Assembly (NCBI RefSeq): GCF_964019385.1
Contig: NC_088655.1
Location: 17,118,648-17,182,647 of the forward strand
Reading direction: 5' to 3'
Source: Sycon ciliatum
Lineage: Eukaryota; Porifera; Calcarea; Leucosolenida; Sycettidae
Length of the DNA: 64,000 nucleotides
Shown: positions 43,951 to 56,900 of the stretch, piece after piece
Layout of the letters: the number at the start of each line of letters is the position of its first letter
Position numbering within the stretch: position 1 is the first letter of the stretch
Made by a program: the position numbers and the translations under genes
Notes under the pieces: generated by a model
Database searches by the model: none
What the model saw: only the letters and a program-made list of their open reading frames with translations
What the model was told of the DNA's origin: nothing

Positions 43951-45049
43951 AAAACGGTCAGCAGACTTCCAGAATGCTATTTTACACAATACTTTGTTTT
44001 CACACTCCTGGCCCAGAACTTTTCTCCTCCAATATGACAGCACAAGCTCAGAAGGCTTGCATGCTCCTCCATAATCAGGATTATAAACGCCACAAGGACC
44101 TCGATCAAAACTGGCACGAAAGGTTTCCAGGATGCACGTCAAGTTTCGAAACTGCTTGAAACTAATAGCCAGGACAACATAGATTGAGGGGAAATTGAGG
44201 GCGAGGGTGAGAACATTTTCTTTTTCCAGGACCGCGGGGACGCAGTAACAGGTCCAACCAATAGCAATAAAGTGGCGAATGATCAAGATCTATCTCGTTC
44301 TAAGGACGTTAGATCGCGGAAGCTCGTTCTGAGTTTGGGAGAAGGCAGCTGCAAGCTCTGGCAATCGAATAACTCCAAAGGCGGGCAAGCAGGCCAGAAT
44401 CGATCCAAATCGATCTGAGAAGGGACCGTATGGCAACCGAAAAATTGAATTAATTGTCTAAATATCTGGCCCGGTCACGCGATCACGGTGCAAAAAATTC
44501 TAAAATTCAAATTTTGTGATGCCATATTTTTTGGCCGCAGAGCGCATGCATGAAACAGCCGTGTGATAGAAGACGTCGCCGGCTTCTAAATTCAAATAAA
44601 TTGACGATCGTGAAATACTAAAATATTTGTGAAGAAGTCAATCAATCAAGGAGCCTGTATATTCAACACGTTGCCACAGCGCAATGATTTCTACTCATTC
44701 ACACCATATCAGTGTTGTGCGTATGTTCATATGACGTGAGCCAGGCAAGTGTCAGTCGGTGGGCATGAAGCGTGAACTCTAACAGCAACATTCAAGTCAT
44801 TTGGGGAAGCCACCTTCTTTGACATGACTCACCAAAATAACGAACAAATGATAGAGTTGAAGATAGGTTGGCATTTGAACCCACAATTTCATGGTCAGCA
44901 AACAGCATTCGTAACCACAAGGCCAAAAAGGCAAAGATGTATCGTGAGTTTTGATGAAAATCGCTGCTGGCTTCCTGGACAAAGTCTAAACCAGGTGAAA
45001 AGGCCAGAAAATTATAAACAACATATCTTTGTGTCCATTTATCCTGCAG
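43951..45049. other. No gene seen upstream of the receptor; possible SINE at 44840-44970
   Basis: I find no convincing signal-peptide exon for the downstream receptor here. On the minus strand at about 44870-44930, GTGGGTTCAAATGCC resembles a polymerase III B box, with a possible A box before it, so a tRNA-derived repeat may be present. An open frame from 44824 is only partly real: its coding part starts at the acceptor at 45049. Confidence 0.4.
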
Positions 45050-45748
45050 ATTTTTGCAATTCCAGGTGTCTAAATATGTATTGGTCAGAGAACTCACCAC
45101 CTGGAACACTTCTTATCACATACTCGGCACCGAATTTCACAAATTTCCTTCACATTTATCGTTACTTTGGAGCTGCTGACTTGGATGCATATCTGACTGT
45201 TCTTGGCAATGGTACTGGAAATCTGTCAATCATCACACGGAGTGAGCATACGGGACTACAACTTCCTCTGTGGTGGGGGTCATATTTCCCACTGACAATC
45301 CTTCAAGGATCAACAAAGTGGGGAACATGCATGAAACATGCTCGTGTATTCTTTCGTACTGCTCCAAAGGTAACACCGGTTTTGAACATAAGTGCAGAAA
45401 TTGTTCTGTCCAGTGCTCCCTTCGATATGATTGATTTGGAAAATTTTACAGTGTCAGTCTCACCGCCAGCAACTGATCTTTCATACTTCAACATCTGCTA
45501 TGCATCAAACCCCAGCCTGATAACAAATTTCAATTTGGAAAAGTATGGGAATGGCAGTGATCTATCACTAATCCTGACTGCAGATTTGGCAGCTCTGTCT
45601 GCCAAAATAGAGATGGAGCTCACAATGACTTTAACCATTTGTGTCAGTGACAACGCTATTGGTAAAGAGAATTCTAACCTTCTGCTCAAAGCAGTTGCTT
45701 GGCACAACGCTGAAACCAAACAGAATATCTCCCTTCAATTTCGAAAAG
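45050..45748 (+). CDS. Receptor exon: novel glycosylated ectodomain module
   Basis: 233 codons, phase 1 at both ends. It reads as two alternating-strand segments with few cysteines, and carries sequons at NGTG, NLSI, NISA, NFTV, NGSD and NISL. The first part (FCNSRCLNMYWSENSP, then a Tyr/Phe/Leu-rich strand pattern) is loosely CUB-like. I do not recognise a family with confidence. Symmetric phase 1-1 borders mark it as an independently shuffled module. Confidence 0.8.
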
Positions 45749-47398
45749 GTAAGGCGTTTGCAAAAGGATGTGTGTATTTTGCTTGCAAATGCGAAACTGG
45801 TCAGCAATGCAGTGAGGCAACCTTCCTGCTTTGATGTGTCGCAGTCAATCATTGTGTATGCCTGTCGTTCTGTCTGTGAATTTGTAGTTGTATTTATTCC
45901 GGGCAAGACCCTTGTAAGGCCATCATCACACTACGTTCTCCGACTCCCGCTTACGTCTACAGTCCATTCATTCGAAACAGGCACCCTAACTCTTTGGTGT
46001 CTCCCACAAATAGTTGTAGATATCGTGAAAACAACAGTACATCCTGCAGTGTGTGACTCGTGCAATTACTCCTTGCCACATTTGAGGCCAGAAAAGTCCA
46101 AGAACAGGGAAATAGAAATCCAGCCAGGTTTTACAAATTTAGGACAGTTATGCCACGGCAAAATGTTTGGAGAAGCAGATCCATAACCCAGATTTTTGAA
46201 ATTTAAAGTGGGTTGTTGATCCTCAATTCGGCCGAAATCGGACTCTCAAAAGCCAGCGGGACTGTTTGCGATGAATGGACTGTATGTCTATGGTGAAAAA
46301 ACCAAAACGGGTGGCCGTGTCATCAGACAGGCACAGTTTTTGACGAGTACACGCAGTCAAGGTTTTGGTGAAATTTGAACGCACGTACATAGAAATGCAG
46401 GGTCGCTCGGAAAAAGGCTGGGGACATACGCACGTTCATTCAAAAAGTCATATACCCCTCACCCCCTCCTCCCTACCACGTCTACGGTTGCCGTTTCCTC
46501 TACTCCTGTTTTCACCCTGTATAAGGATCATCGTGACAACCGAACAAAAACTCCTTACGTGGACGTAGACGCAGCGCTTTGTTCCGTGGTGTGATGACAG
46601 CCTAAGTAAATGAATAGTACAACCATGGACACGCTCTGTTAGTTTTACTGAATAACATGAAGAAGAGAAATTCATAAACATGAACTTGAAGGGGTCTCTA
46701 AAATAGACCAGTAAGATGTACTCTATACTCTACCGATATAGTTCTAGTATGATATTTTGCATGGGACAGAGGCCTATCTGGTGTTTGCAATTCATCCATC
46801 CTCCACCTCTCCCTCCATGTGTCTGGCTGTTTGTGCTACAGCCGTTTTATCACCTGCATGCTAGTGTCTGTATTGCTGTTTATCGTCTCCCTATCTTTCT
46901 CCCTGACGTATCTGCTATTCGATGCTTGTTTTTGTCTACAACTTCTCCCATATTGTTTCATATTGATTCTACAGAGGGAAGTTGCCCTAGGGTCAGGCCA
47001 ATTGGCAATGGCAAACTTCAACCTGGTGATACGGTGACCGAAGCCGAAACTGTAACCTTAGTATGCGACCCCGGATATGCTATTGCTGGAAATGCAAAAA
47101 CAGTGTGTGGAGCCAACAGTGCCTACTCAGCTTCACTTGGAAAGTGTAGAAGTGAGTGATTTATTGTCTGCCCACGTGGTTAGCTTTCTAGTCTTGCAAA
47201 GACCTGCTGCCAGTTGAGAAGAACATCTTGTAAAGAGGTATCCAGAGAGACAAGTGGTTTCAAAAGCAATTCTGCTTTGGTGCGTGATAAAGGGCTGCGA
47301 TGGAAGGGAGTCCTACGTCAAAAGCTTTTTCCGGAAAGTGTTCAAGTAACCCCTTGGACAACTGTGGGTGATTTTATTGAGCTTCTCCCTCTCTCTCA

Positions 47399-47452
<54 letters not shown>

Positions 47453-47614
47453 CTCTCCCTCTCTCTGTCTCTCTCTCTGTCTCTCTCTGTCTCTCTATCT
47501 GTGTGTCTCTCTCTGTTTCTCTGTCTCTGTGTCTCTGTATCTGGCTCTGTCTCTGTCTCTGTCTCTGTCTCTCTCTGTGTCTCTCTCTGTGTCCCTTTCT
47601 TTCTCTCTCTCTCG

Positions 47615-47678
<64 letters not shown>

Positions 47679-47866
47679 GTCTCTCTCTCTCTCTCTCCCT
47701 GTCTCTCTCTCTTTATCCTTCTTTCTCTCTCTCTTTCTCTCTCTCTATCTTTATCTCTCTCTCTACGTCAATCTCTTTCCCTCTCTGTCTCTCTGTCTCT
47801 TTGTCTCTCTGTCTCTCTCTCTGTCTCTTTCTGTTTCTGTCTCTCTCTGTCGCTTTCTCTCTCTCT

Positions 47867-47926
<60 letters not shown>

Positions 47927-50900
47927 CTCACTCTCTCAGGCATCGCCTGTCACTATTATACCTTGAAGAAAGGTTGTTTACATAAGCATTGCACTCGGAG
48001 AAGGTTTGTAACTGACCCTGGTACTGCCTTGTCTATATGTAGGAAGGTCTCCATGCAATTGTGCGAAGTGGGCCAGCGTCCGCGGAAAGCTAATGGACAG
48101 CACGTTTGTGTTTGGCTGTGTAAGTCCAAAGAGGTTCCGCTTTCAGAAACAAAACTAAAACATGATTACCTCGATCTTAATAATCTTTAATGCTTAGAGT
48201 ACTTCTTGTATTTGGTGTAATCCACAGAACCACCCAGTGCGACTATGCAAGCTCAGTTCACTGTTATCGAGGGTAGCAGGGTGAGAATGCCTTGTTTGGT
48301 ATCTGGAGATGTGCCCGTGGCTGTCAGCTGGCATGACAAAAACGATGACATCATCATTCACAGTCGAAACTACAGAATTGACGGTAAGATCTTTTAGGCG
48401 AAAAAGTTGAATTTTGTTACGGCTCAACAAGTGTGCATAATGCGGCAGAGTTTGCCACTTCTGATGGATAACTCTGACAATTATAATGCATTATTACTCC
48501 ATTTCCCCGGTGAGTTCAGCGAAGTACTTTCAAGATGAAGGACTGGCATCGCGCAATGGAGTTGTGTACAGTCGGATGCATTACATCAAGGGAACCCTAA
48601 AACCTGAGTCCTGACAGAAATTCATTTGTACTTGCACCCACGGGGAGTTATCTATCAATTTGCTCAAATGAATCAGATCATCGCCCCATATTGAAATGAG
48701 AAATCCCACTGCCACATGTTTGTGTTGCTCCATGATGAAATGAGCAATCTCCCTAACACTTTCCACTTCTTCATGATCGAATGGATACAACTCATTCAGT
48801 CTTTGTTTGCTTCATTTGCACAGGTATTCAGAACACACTCACTATTATGTCGGTGAAATATGGCAAAGATCACGGCAGCATCTCGTGCACGGCTTTGAAC
48901 AAGGAGATAAGCAATACCACGCTCCGAACCAGCAAGGCATCGACGTTTTTGGATGTGAAAGGTGCGTACAGACTGTGCTACAAAACTCCTCCTCATGTCG
49001 TATTAACATCACACCATAATGTTAAGAGGAAACAATCCATGGCCCGAGAGTGAAGGTCCTTCGAGCGGCCCAGTCCAAAAGTCAATTTTGTATCAAGACT
49101 TTTTGCTTTTTCCGTACCTCATTTCGGTTGGTGACAAAAAGAGGAATCGTCACTGCAACATTTCACATGTTAGCCAAAGAGCAACATTATAGCGAGAGCT
49201 GATCCTTTTGTAGATAGCATTATACTGTGCACTAACTGTAGAGATACAAGTAAAGATACACAGTTGATCTATGCTCTGGAAAGGTCGAACAAAATTACAA
49301 TACAGTACATTGAGACAATTTTTTGCTGCGGGTGTGATTTCCAGAGACAAATGGGGAGTTCTATGGTGTTTGACAATGGTTTATGATGATTTTCCGCCAA
49401 GAGTTTGGAAATGTGATATTTCTGTTCTTCCTTCCAGTTCCAGCCACGATTGATCCTGGGCTGGCTGCGGTCACGAGTGCCTTTGTTAGTTCAACACTAT
49501 CAATATCGTGCTTCTTCGCTGGTGTACCCCAGCCTAGGGCCATCTGGTGCCAGTTGGGGACTGATGGCACATGCCAGTCCAAACCGCCACAGGGAGATAC
49601 TTGCCCTTCGTTGAGCTCTGTGCTATCAGCGGACAGCACAAACCTAGTCATGGTGATCAATGACATACAGCAGTGCCATGCCGGTTTATACCAGTGCTCT
49701 GTCGAGAACGATATCAACTCCAGGCTGGCAGTATCACTATCTACTATCAAGCTTACAGTGCTGGGTAGGTGAATATTGAGCTCTCTGTTTGCTTGTTAGC
49801 TCTAGGTTGTGTTCTTTTTTTGTCGACAGCTCTTTTGCAGATCAGTTGCACACTTTGATGTAGACAAACCCGGCCTGTGTGTCAGTCATGCCCTATCATG
49901 TATTCACACACGTCTTGTGTGTTTCTCCTGCACTCTCGTGCTGGTCGGCCATACACTCTTACGTAGCCATGCCTCTCCTGTGTGTTTCCCATGCCCTCTC
50001 CGGTGGGTCAGTCCCACTTTTTCCTATGGTTCTGCAGCGTCCACTCCTCTCAATCAGTAATATTCCCTACTTTAGTTTAGTCAGTTTAGTAGCCGCCTTT
50101 TCCATGTGTCAGTGATCCCCTTTCTCATGGGTCGGAAGAACTTCTTCTTGTGGATTAGTCTGACCCCTTCTGTGGGTCGCTCATGCAACTGCTGTGGGTC
50201 AGTTTTACCCATTCTGTGGGTCAGTTAAAATCCATTGTGTGGGTCAGTTATACCCATTCTGTTGGTCAGTTATACCCCTTCTGTGGGTCAGTTATACCCA
50301 TTCTGTGGGTCCGTCATACCCCTTTTGTGGGTTAGTTATACCCCTTCTGTGGTTCAGTCATACCCCTTCTGTGGGTCAGTTACACCCATTCTGTAGGTCA
50401 GTAATGCCCCTTCTATGAGGCCGACGTACCCCTTCTGTGGGTCAGTGATACCCCTTCTGTGATTCCATCATACCCTCCCGGGAGTTAGTCACACCCCTTT
50501 GGTGGAGGGGGGGGGGGGGGAGGTAGGGATGACGTTTATCAATCTGTCCCGCACCTGCAATCTTGTTGCTGTTTATGCTCAGATGCAAGTCAGTTTGAAG
50601 TGACTGCACAGTTCGTTGGATCTCAGTTGGCTACAGGGATCAGCACGTCTGCTGCAAAGGACTTAGTGGCACAAACGGTATGGACAATGTTGAACAACAA
50701 GGCAGGCATATATGAATGGCATGACTGTCTCCCTAATGTCTGTGCAATTCACCATACACTTACAATCTAGCAATCTGGGTATTCCCCTATTGTGTGAACA
50801 TTATGACTGTATGATCGTCATGTGCGATTATGTTGTTCACAGCTGAGGTCCCTGGTGTCAAGCAGTAGGCACAAATCCCAAGTCGAGTCTAGTGATATCA

Positions 50901-53900
50901 CCATCCTGTAAGTCCTGTAATCTCATCTCAACTTTGAACACTGGAATGTATGCAGATTCCACCAGTGCTGTGTGAGAGCTTCAGTACAGGTTTGCACCAA
51001 GCACTGGCCTATAAATTCTGCACTCTCTCTTGTTTATACAAAAGCGAAAGGACCAAGGAACTACAAGTTGCGCTTTACTGTCCACTAACACCACCAGTTA
51101 CTAAACAATCCTTCTCTCATAGTTATATTATAATATTCGTTCTTAGCAGGAACTGGAGGTTTTCCTCTGGTGAGAAGGCAGAATTGCCTGTGCTCTAAAC
51201 CAAGAGTACATGAAAACCAGAGTGTGCAGCTTGGGGCCTTTTCTGCTATGGGTGTCTGTCATGGCGAAATTCCGTGATTACATCATATTTGGCCCAGATC
51301 TGAGGCGGGAAATGGCGTAGTGCGTACAACTGAGCTGCAGTTGTGCAGAAAGAGACCTGCTTGAATCCTGCTTGTACGCACTACATCACTAAAATGATGT
51401 AATCACGGAATTTCGCCGTGACAGCAACCCATCCGAGCTGCACACTCTGGTTTTCATGTACTCTTGTCTAAACGAATTCAAGTAAAAGAAACAAACAAAG
51501 AAACAAACAATCAGCTCATGCGATAACATTGCACGACACTGACCAAAGGTACTAACGTTCTACAACTAACTGGTTAGTGGACAGCATAGCGTAACTTGTA
51601 GTTCCTTGGTCCTTTCTCTTTTAGTATAAATTAGTTATTGACTCTCTATCCGTGTGTCTTGTTTGTTCATGTATTCTACAAAATATCACACCTTTCTACT
51701 ATGCTCCTTAAGCACTGTGTTAATTGGGACGTATGCTTCTTCTTTATTTTATGCACAAATATTCTCTTCAATTCCAAGGCAAACATCAGTATCGGCGATC
51801 GAGGCCAAGGCAGAAATCACCTTGTCTTCGACACTCATCCAGGAGATCAAAGGCAACCAGTCACTTACGAACGGCCTGCGCCTGCATCTACTGGAAAATG
51901 TGAACAGTAACAAGAGCCAGCCATTGACGATGCAAACGGCTTCACTGAAAGTCGTCAGCTTTGGTAGGTCCGCATTCTGGAAATCTCTTGCAAAGTCATG
52001 GCCAATGAAATCCGACCCACGAGGCAAAGACAGTAGCCCGTTTCCGTTGCCTTTACATGATGTGCTGTCCGAAAAATCCATCCAGAGGCCACATGAGTCT
52101 CGGGGCTGCTTTAGGCACAGAGCTCGGATTTCTATGGCCTCGACTGAAAATGGACTCAGAGTGCAAGATGAGAAGTTTTGAGGTGCTAATTTTCTCGAAT
52201 GGATGACACAACGTCGCATGCACTGTAACATTCAACCCTTGCTTTGTCAGTGATATCTACGACGACAGAACATAGGATGCAAGTGAAAATGCACAAATCC
52301 CTGTTGGGCCGATGATAATGGGCGTACTCTACGATTACGCCTTCACTCTCCATCACAATTCCCAATATATAATTATTTTAGTTTTGGATAATAATTCCGA
52401 ACTTAGACATCTTGTTGCGAAATTGGAATAGCTTTTAGAATCTGTAACGTTTGGGTGTGTCCAATGCCAAAACACTCCACGCACGAATTACACTCAACAG
52501 CTCCAGACAATGTTGGACCAAAGCCAACGTTAGGGAATGAACTTCAAAGAAAGTGTGCCCTCGCTGGTCGTCTAAAGTGTCTGGGTACTTTAGGTTATTT
52601 GGTGTGTCGCTCCAAACATTCAACGCTCACACTGAGGCTTATATGTATCCGTACTTATTCCCCTGTGTTCTACATAGATACCTGCCCTGAGGAATCAATG
52701 ACAGGTTTTCAGGGCACTCTACTCTGGCCGGAGACTTTTGGTGGCACTAGTGCTTTCCTCGACTGCCCTGTCGCTCTGGACGATCGCAAGGTGGAGTTTG
52801 CGACGCGCGACTGTGTGGCATATCCCCGTCCCGGCTCTGCAGTAGGAACCATTGCCAGATGGAGCAGTCCCAACACCACAACATGCCCATCTCCTCTGAC
52901 CAAGGAACTGCAGAAGCTCTCCAAGGTACAGCACCAATAGGCATCCTTGGATTATCACAGACTCTTACTGGTTCAGTTGTACTGCTTGTGAGGCTATGTC
53001 ACCCTTTCTACACCTGGATGTTGGATGGTCGCTGCTTGGATGACGACTACACCATAGATTGGTTATAGAGCATGGCTGGCTATAAGCTAGAGTCTGTGGT
53101 TCGAGTCCTGGTCGCGACAGTCATATTCTCTTCCGACCTTTCCCGGTTGCAACTTTCCCTCAAAGAAATGAATTGTTTTCCAGCCTCTTTCATGATTATA
53201 CGTCACACAACCCTACCTATGAAATACGAAGGAGAACGAAGAAGAACAGAGCATGACAATTAATGGTAGGCGTCACACAACATGGCTGTGCCAGTGGGAT
53301 TGCCTTGTTATCATCAACAAGTTAAGTTGCTTTCAGGGTTCAGTTTTCCCCCAGCTTATGAAAATTGCATAACATCACTGGAACGTCTTTCTTACCTTAC
53401 TCTGGTTTGGGTTTGTAGCTTGATTTTAACACAAGTGACCCAGCACAATTGGTGGACAGCACGAGATTGATAGTCAACGTGACCCAGGGTAGCACATTCC
53501 TGTCGGAAGATGACGTGGACTTTGCTGCTACTACCCTCCTGAACCTGGTGACAGTAACGAGTGGAGATCAAAGACTGAATGCAACTGTCGAAATACAGGT
53601 AATGGTGACTTTTATACCCCTGTAAGCAACAACTATTTACTTCAACAAATAAAACTGTAAACGGATGAAGTATTTAAATAACCGACGAGGAGACAACAGT
53701 CGTAAAATAGCAATGAAAAATATCAAATGTGCACTCATAACCATGTATAAACAATTAAAATGAAACAATTCCAGAACGTTTTCGTGTGACCATCATCAGT
53801 GGAACATCGTCACATAGTAAGAATCACTAAAACAACCAGTTATATAGCTAGAGTAACATGAAAAGAAGCGTGAGAATGCAGCACAGCTAGCGGTAATGCA

Positions 53901-56900
53901 TAACGCGTGTAGTGTGAACCTTTGCAGTGTATCTGAGAATGGTAGCAGTAGATGAATGTGGCAGCTGTGAGTGCGTGTGGACAAAAACTGGTGAGTGCGT
54001 ATTATTTAAAATGTGTGAGTGCTACAACATTTTCTTTTTGCTTGCAAAGAATCTCGTTACAAAACAATCCTGAACAAGCACCGTGAAAACAAGCATTTTG
54101 GAGACAGCAGTTTCAATATAGCTAAAAGTACAAGGAAGACTAATAATCATCGTATAACCTTTCCAGGCGCCGCCAACAAGCAGCAGACAAGACAGACTGG
54201 AAGAAACTGTGCAGCTCGACATCCGAGGAGAAATCATTATCAGCAGCTACTACACCTAGCTGATGATGCTCACAAGACAGAAGCGGAAAAAACACTGAAT
54301 TTCTTTATTTAGTGCTCTACTACGCGAAATGTGCTGTCATTATTATTATAACCTTTTACACATACAGACAGCATGACAGCAAATCTGTGTTAGATTTGAT
54401 GTGCCTGGACTCTATTACTCCACCATTGCACTTGCGCAGAGCTAACATTATCAATCGGCTTCTCAGTATAAATACTCAGTCACACGTTCAGTGCTAAACT
54501 TAGTGATTTCATAGTGTACTCAAATACCTCCACTTTCGCCAACAACCGGTTCATTTGGAGGCTGGGACTTTTAAAAGCGGAAGTGGGAATCGCCTCGTTC
54601 TTTCAGTAGATGTCCTTCAAAGCACAGAATCAGTATTTCATCATGTTGCCATTTGCGGTGCGAACACTTTTTTTCACTCGCAAGAAGACTGTTCCCAACT
54701 CAGGTTGAAGGAAGACTGCGGTCAGCTTTGAAATTGTAAAGTGTGTTCAATTCCGCAAAAGAGTTTTCTCATTGGTTATTAGTAGCCATGTTTTGTACCT
54801 ACAAGAAATCTACTTAACTGTAAATTGTTCATTGCCTGTTGTGTACACTTAGGTTGCTGATGCCGTCCTGAAGTCCGTGGACAATATACTGAATGTTCCT
54901 GCAGAGAAAATCGAAGCAGTATCGGCATCAAAGTAAGATCATAGTAGGTGGCAACTAACCACGCAAAGACACACATCCAGTCAAATAATGCACTTGTCGT
55001 AAAGTATCCGAACGTTTTCGGTCCTTTGTTATCAAGACAAGGGATTGGCTCGAGTTGGAAAGACTAAAACTTATATTGTGTAAAGATAATGAGATACCAA
55101 CGCTCGTGACAATGTGGAAAATTATCAAGTTCAGAACGACACAAATCTCGAAGGAAAGCATTACTAGAGACAACAACATAGTGAGCAAATTAAGTCACAT
55201 TGTTAACCGTTCGGCGAGGAGTAACACCAACCAATTGTAGCGACAACACATTTTCTTTCTGTACACAAAGTTCAGTAACGTACAAAGCTTCTAACACAGC
55301 CAAATGCAACGCCTTGTCACGAGTGTTGGTACCTCATAATCTTTTTGCGCTATAAATATAAGTTTTAGTCTTTCCAACTTGAGCCATTCCCTGGACAATC
55401 CTTGATGAGAAGGGACCGAAAACGTTCGGATACTTTATGACAATTACCTTACTGGATGTGTGTGTTTGCGTGGATACTTGCGACCTAATACTTACCTTCG
55501 TTTTTTAAGTAGTATCCGCCTCAAACCTCTTTCAAAAAACATTATTACTTTGTTTTATTCCATTTTACTGTCTTTTGCACCTGTGTATTTGGCAGAATTG
55601 CACACTCAATGGAGAAGTTGGTGACTAGTTTGGACGTCGAGGATGGCACCACCTTACAGCGGGTCACTGACAATGTGGGGTTTGCAGTTACGTGTCCGCT
55701 AAACCCGACAACACAAGGATTTCGCACTGCAGAAGAAAGTGGGACTGACACCTTCCTGGTGGGGACACCAGCAAAGCCAGCTCTGGGTATGTGGCATGAA
55801 TAATAATGTGAGAAGCATGCAACGCTCGGCTGTTGAGCCAATAATAAATTTTGTGGTTAAAACAGGAAAGGGACATATGGAGGCATGCATGATTTGTTTC
55901 GTGTATGCATGCTGATACTTTCCCCATTTTGTTTTTGTGTGCTTTGCGCATGTGCGTTGGACTTTGCCAGGGAGTATTTATATGCATTTGCGTTCGTGTG
56001 TCTGTGGGGCTGTGGGGCTTTTGTAAACTGAGCCTAGCATGTGTAGGCGGAGGCTGGAAAAGAGGGTTTATTTCCTGTTGATCAAAGATAAGGATACTTC
56101 CAAAACTGACATGGTAAACCCGATGAGCCCCGTTTTAATGCGGCATTGATGCTTCCTGATGATTCCCAGCAGTCGAACTATTGGCAATGCGTGTCAATCA
56201 AATTCTGCTGCCAAAAGTCTGTTAGTTGGACAGGGAATAGAAGCGTATACGAAGTTAATTGATGCTACCTATTAGAAAAATGCATCCATGTTTTCCTCGT
56301 GGATGCAGTGAATGGGATTTTCGGTCTTTGACCACTTGCTGGTGAGCTGATCTACTCACCTCCCACCGCTTTAGGAGCTGCATCTGCGCCTTGATCCTTG
56401 AAGGGTGGTGGCGTTCCTACGGATGCGGAAAACCCGGCTTCCAGCCGAGTCTCACGCGAACCGTGAAATTTATTTATTTATTAGAAAAATGGTGTCACGT
56501 CATGAATGACTGGCATTGTGTTTGAGAAGGCCCACTGACTGACACACCAGCTTTTTTGTGATGTTTGTGAGCACGCAATGGCCATCATCGTCGAACAGTC
56601 CTGGAATATGCAAGTCTTCATTGACATTTTCGGGCAACCTAGAGATCATTCTTTTAAAAGACCTTAGTGGTACTGCAGTTTCTAAATAGGTCCTGCTGTC
56701 CACAGTTATTGCGAAATGGCTAGATCACGTTTTGTGCTTCGCGACTGCCTTTCTTTAGAAAATAACTTGGACGTCGCGATCGACATTCCCTCTCAGGCAT
56801 TGCAGTTAGCCAATGAAGGCAAGGACGGTGTGGGAAATGACACGACAGCCTGCTCTCTGACCCAATCCCAGTTCATTCTCTATCAGACTTCCAGCCTCTT

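Noticed and set aside
43454-44074. 206-residue plus-strand frame with a hydrophobic start as the receptor signal exon
   Set aside because: It is antisense to the RING and zinc-finger exon, and no donor in phase 1 leads to the 45049 acceptor.
44824-45049. N-terminal extension of the first receptor exon from ATG 44824
   Set aside because: No signal peptide, repeat-like DNA, and a good acceptor (ATCCTGCAG) at 45049 fits the phase pattern of later exons.
47214-48190. Long Ser/Leu-repeat open frames
   Set aside because: They are the translation of a CT-repeat tract inside a receptor intron and occur in all three frames.
53760-53810. CTGATGA ... GAAA on the minus strand as a hammerhead ribozyme
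   Set aside because: The nine bases between the two cores do not form stem II next to the core (U opposite C), and no stem I partner is found. It is kept only as a decayed trace.
56140-56175. CTGATGATTCCCAGCAG as a hammerhead
   Set aside because: It lacks the GAAA box and closing stems.
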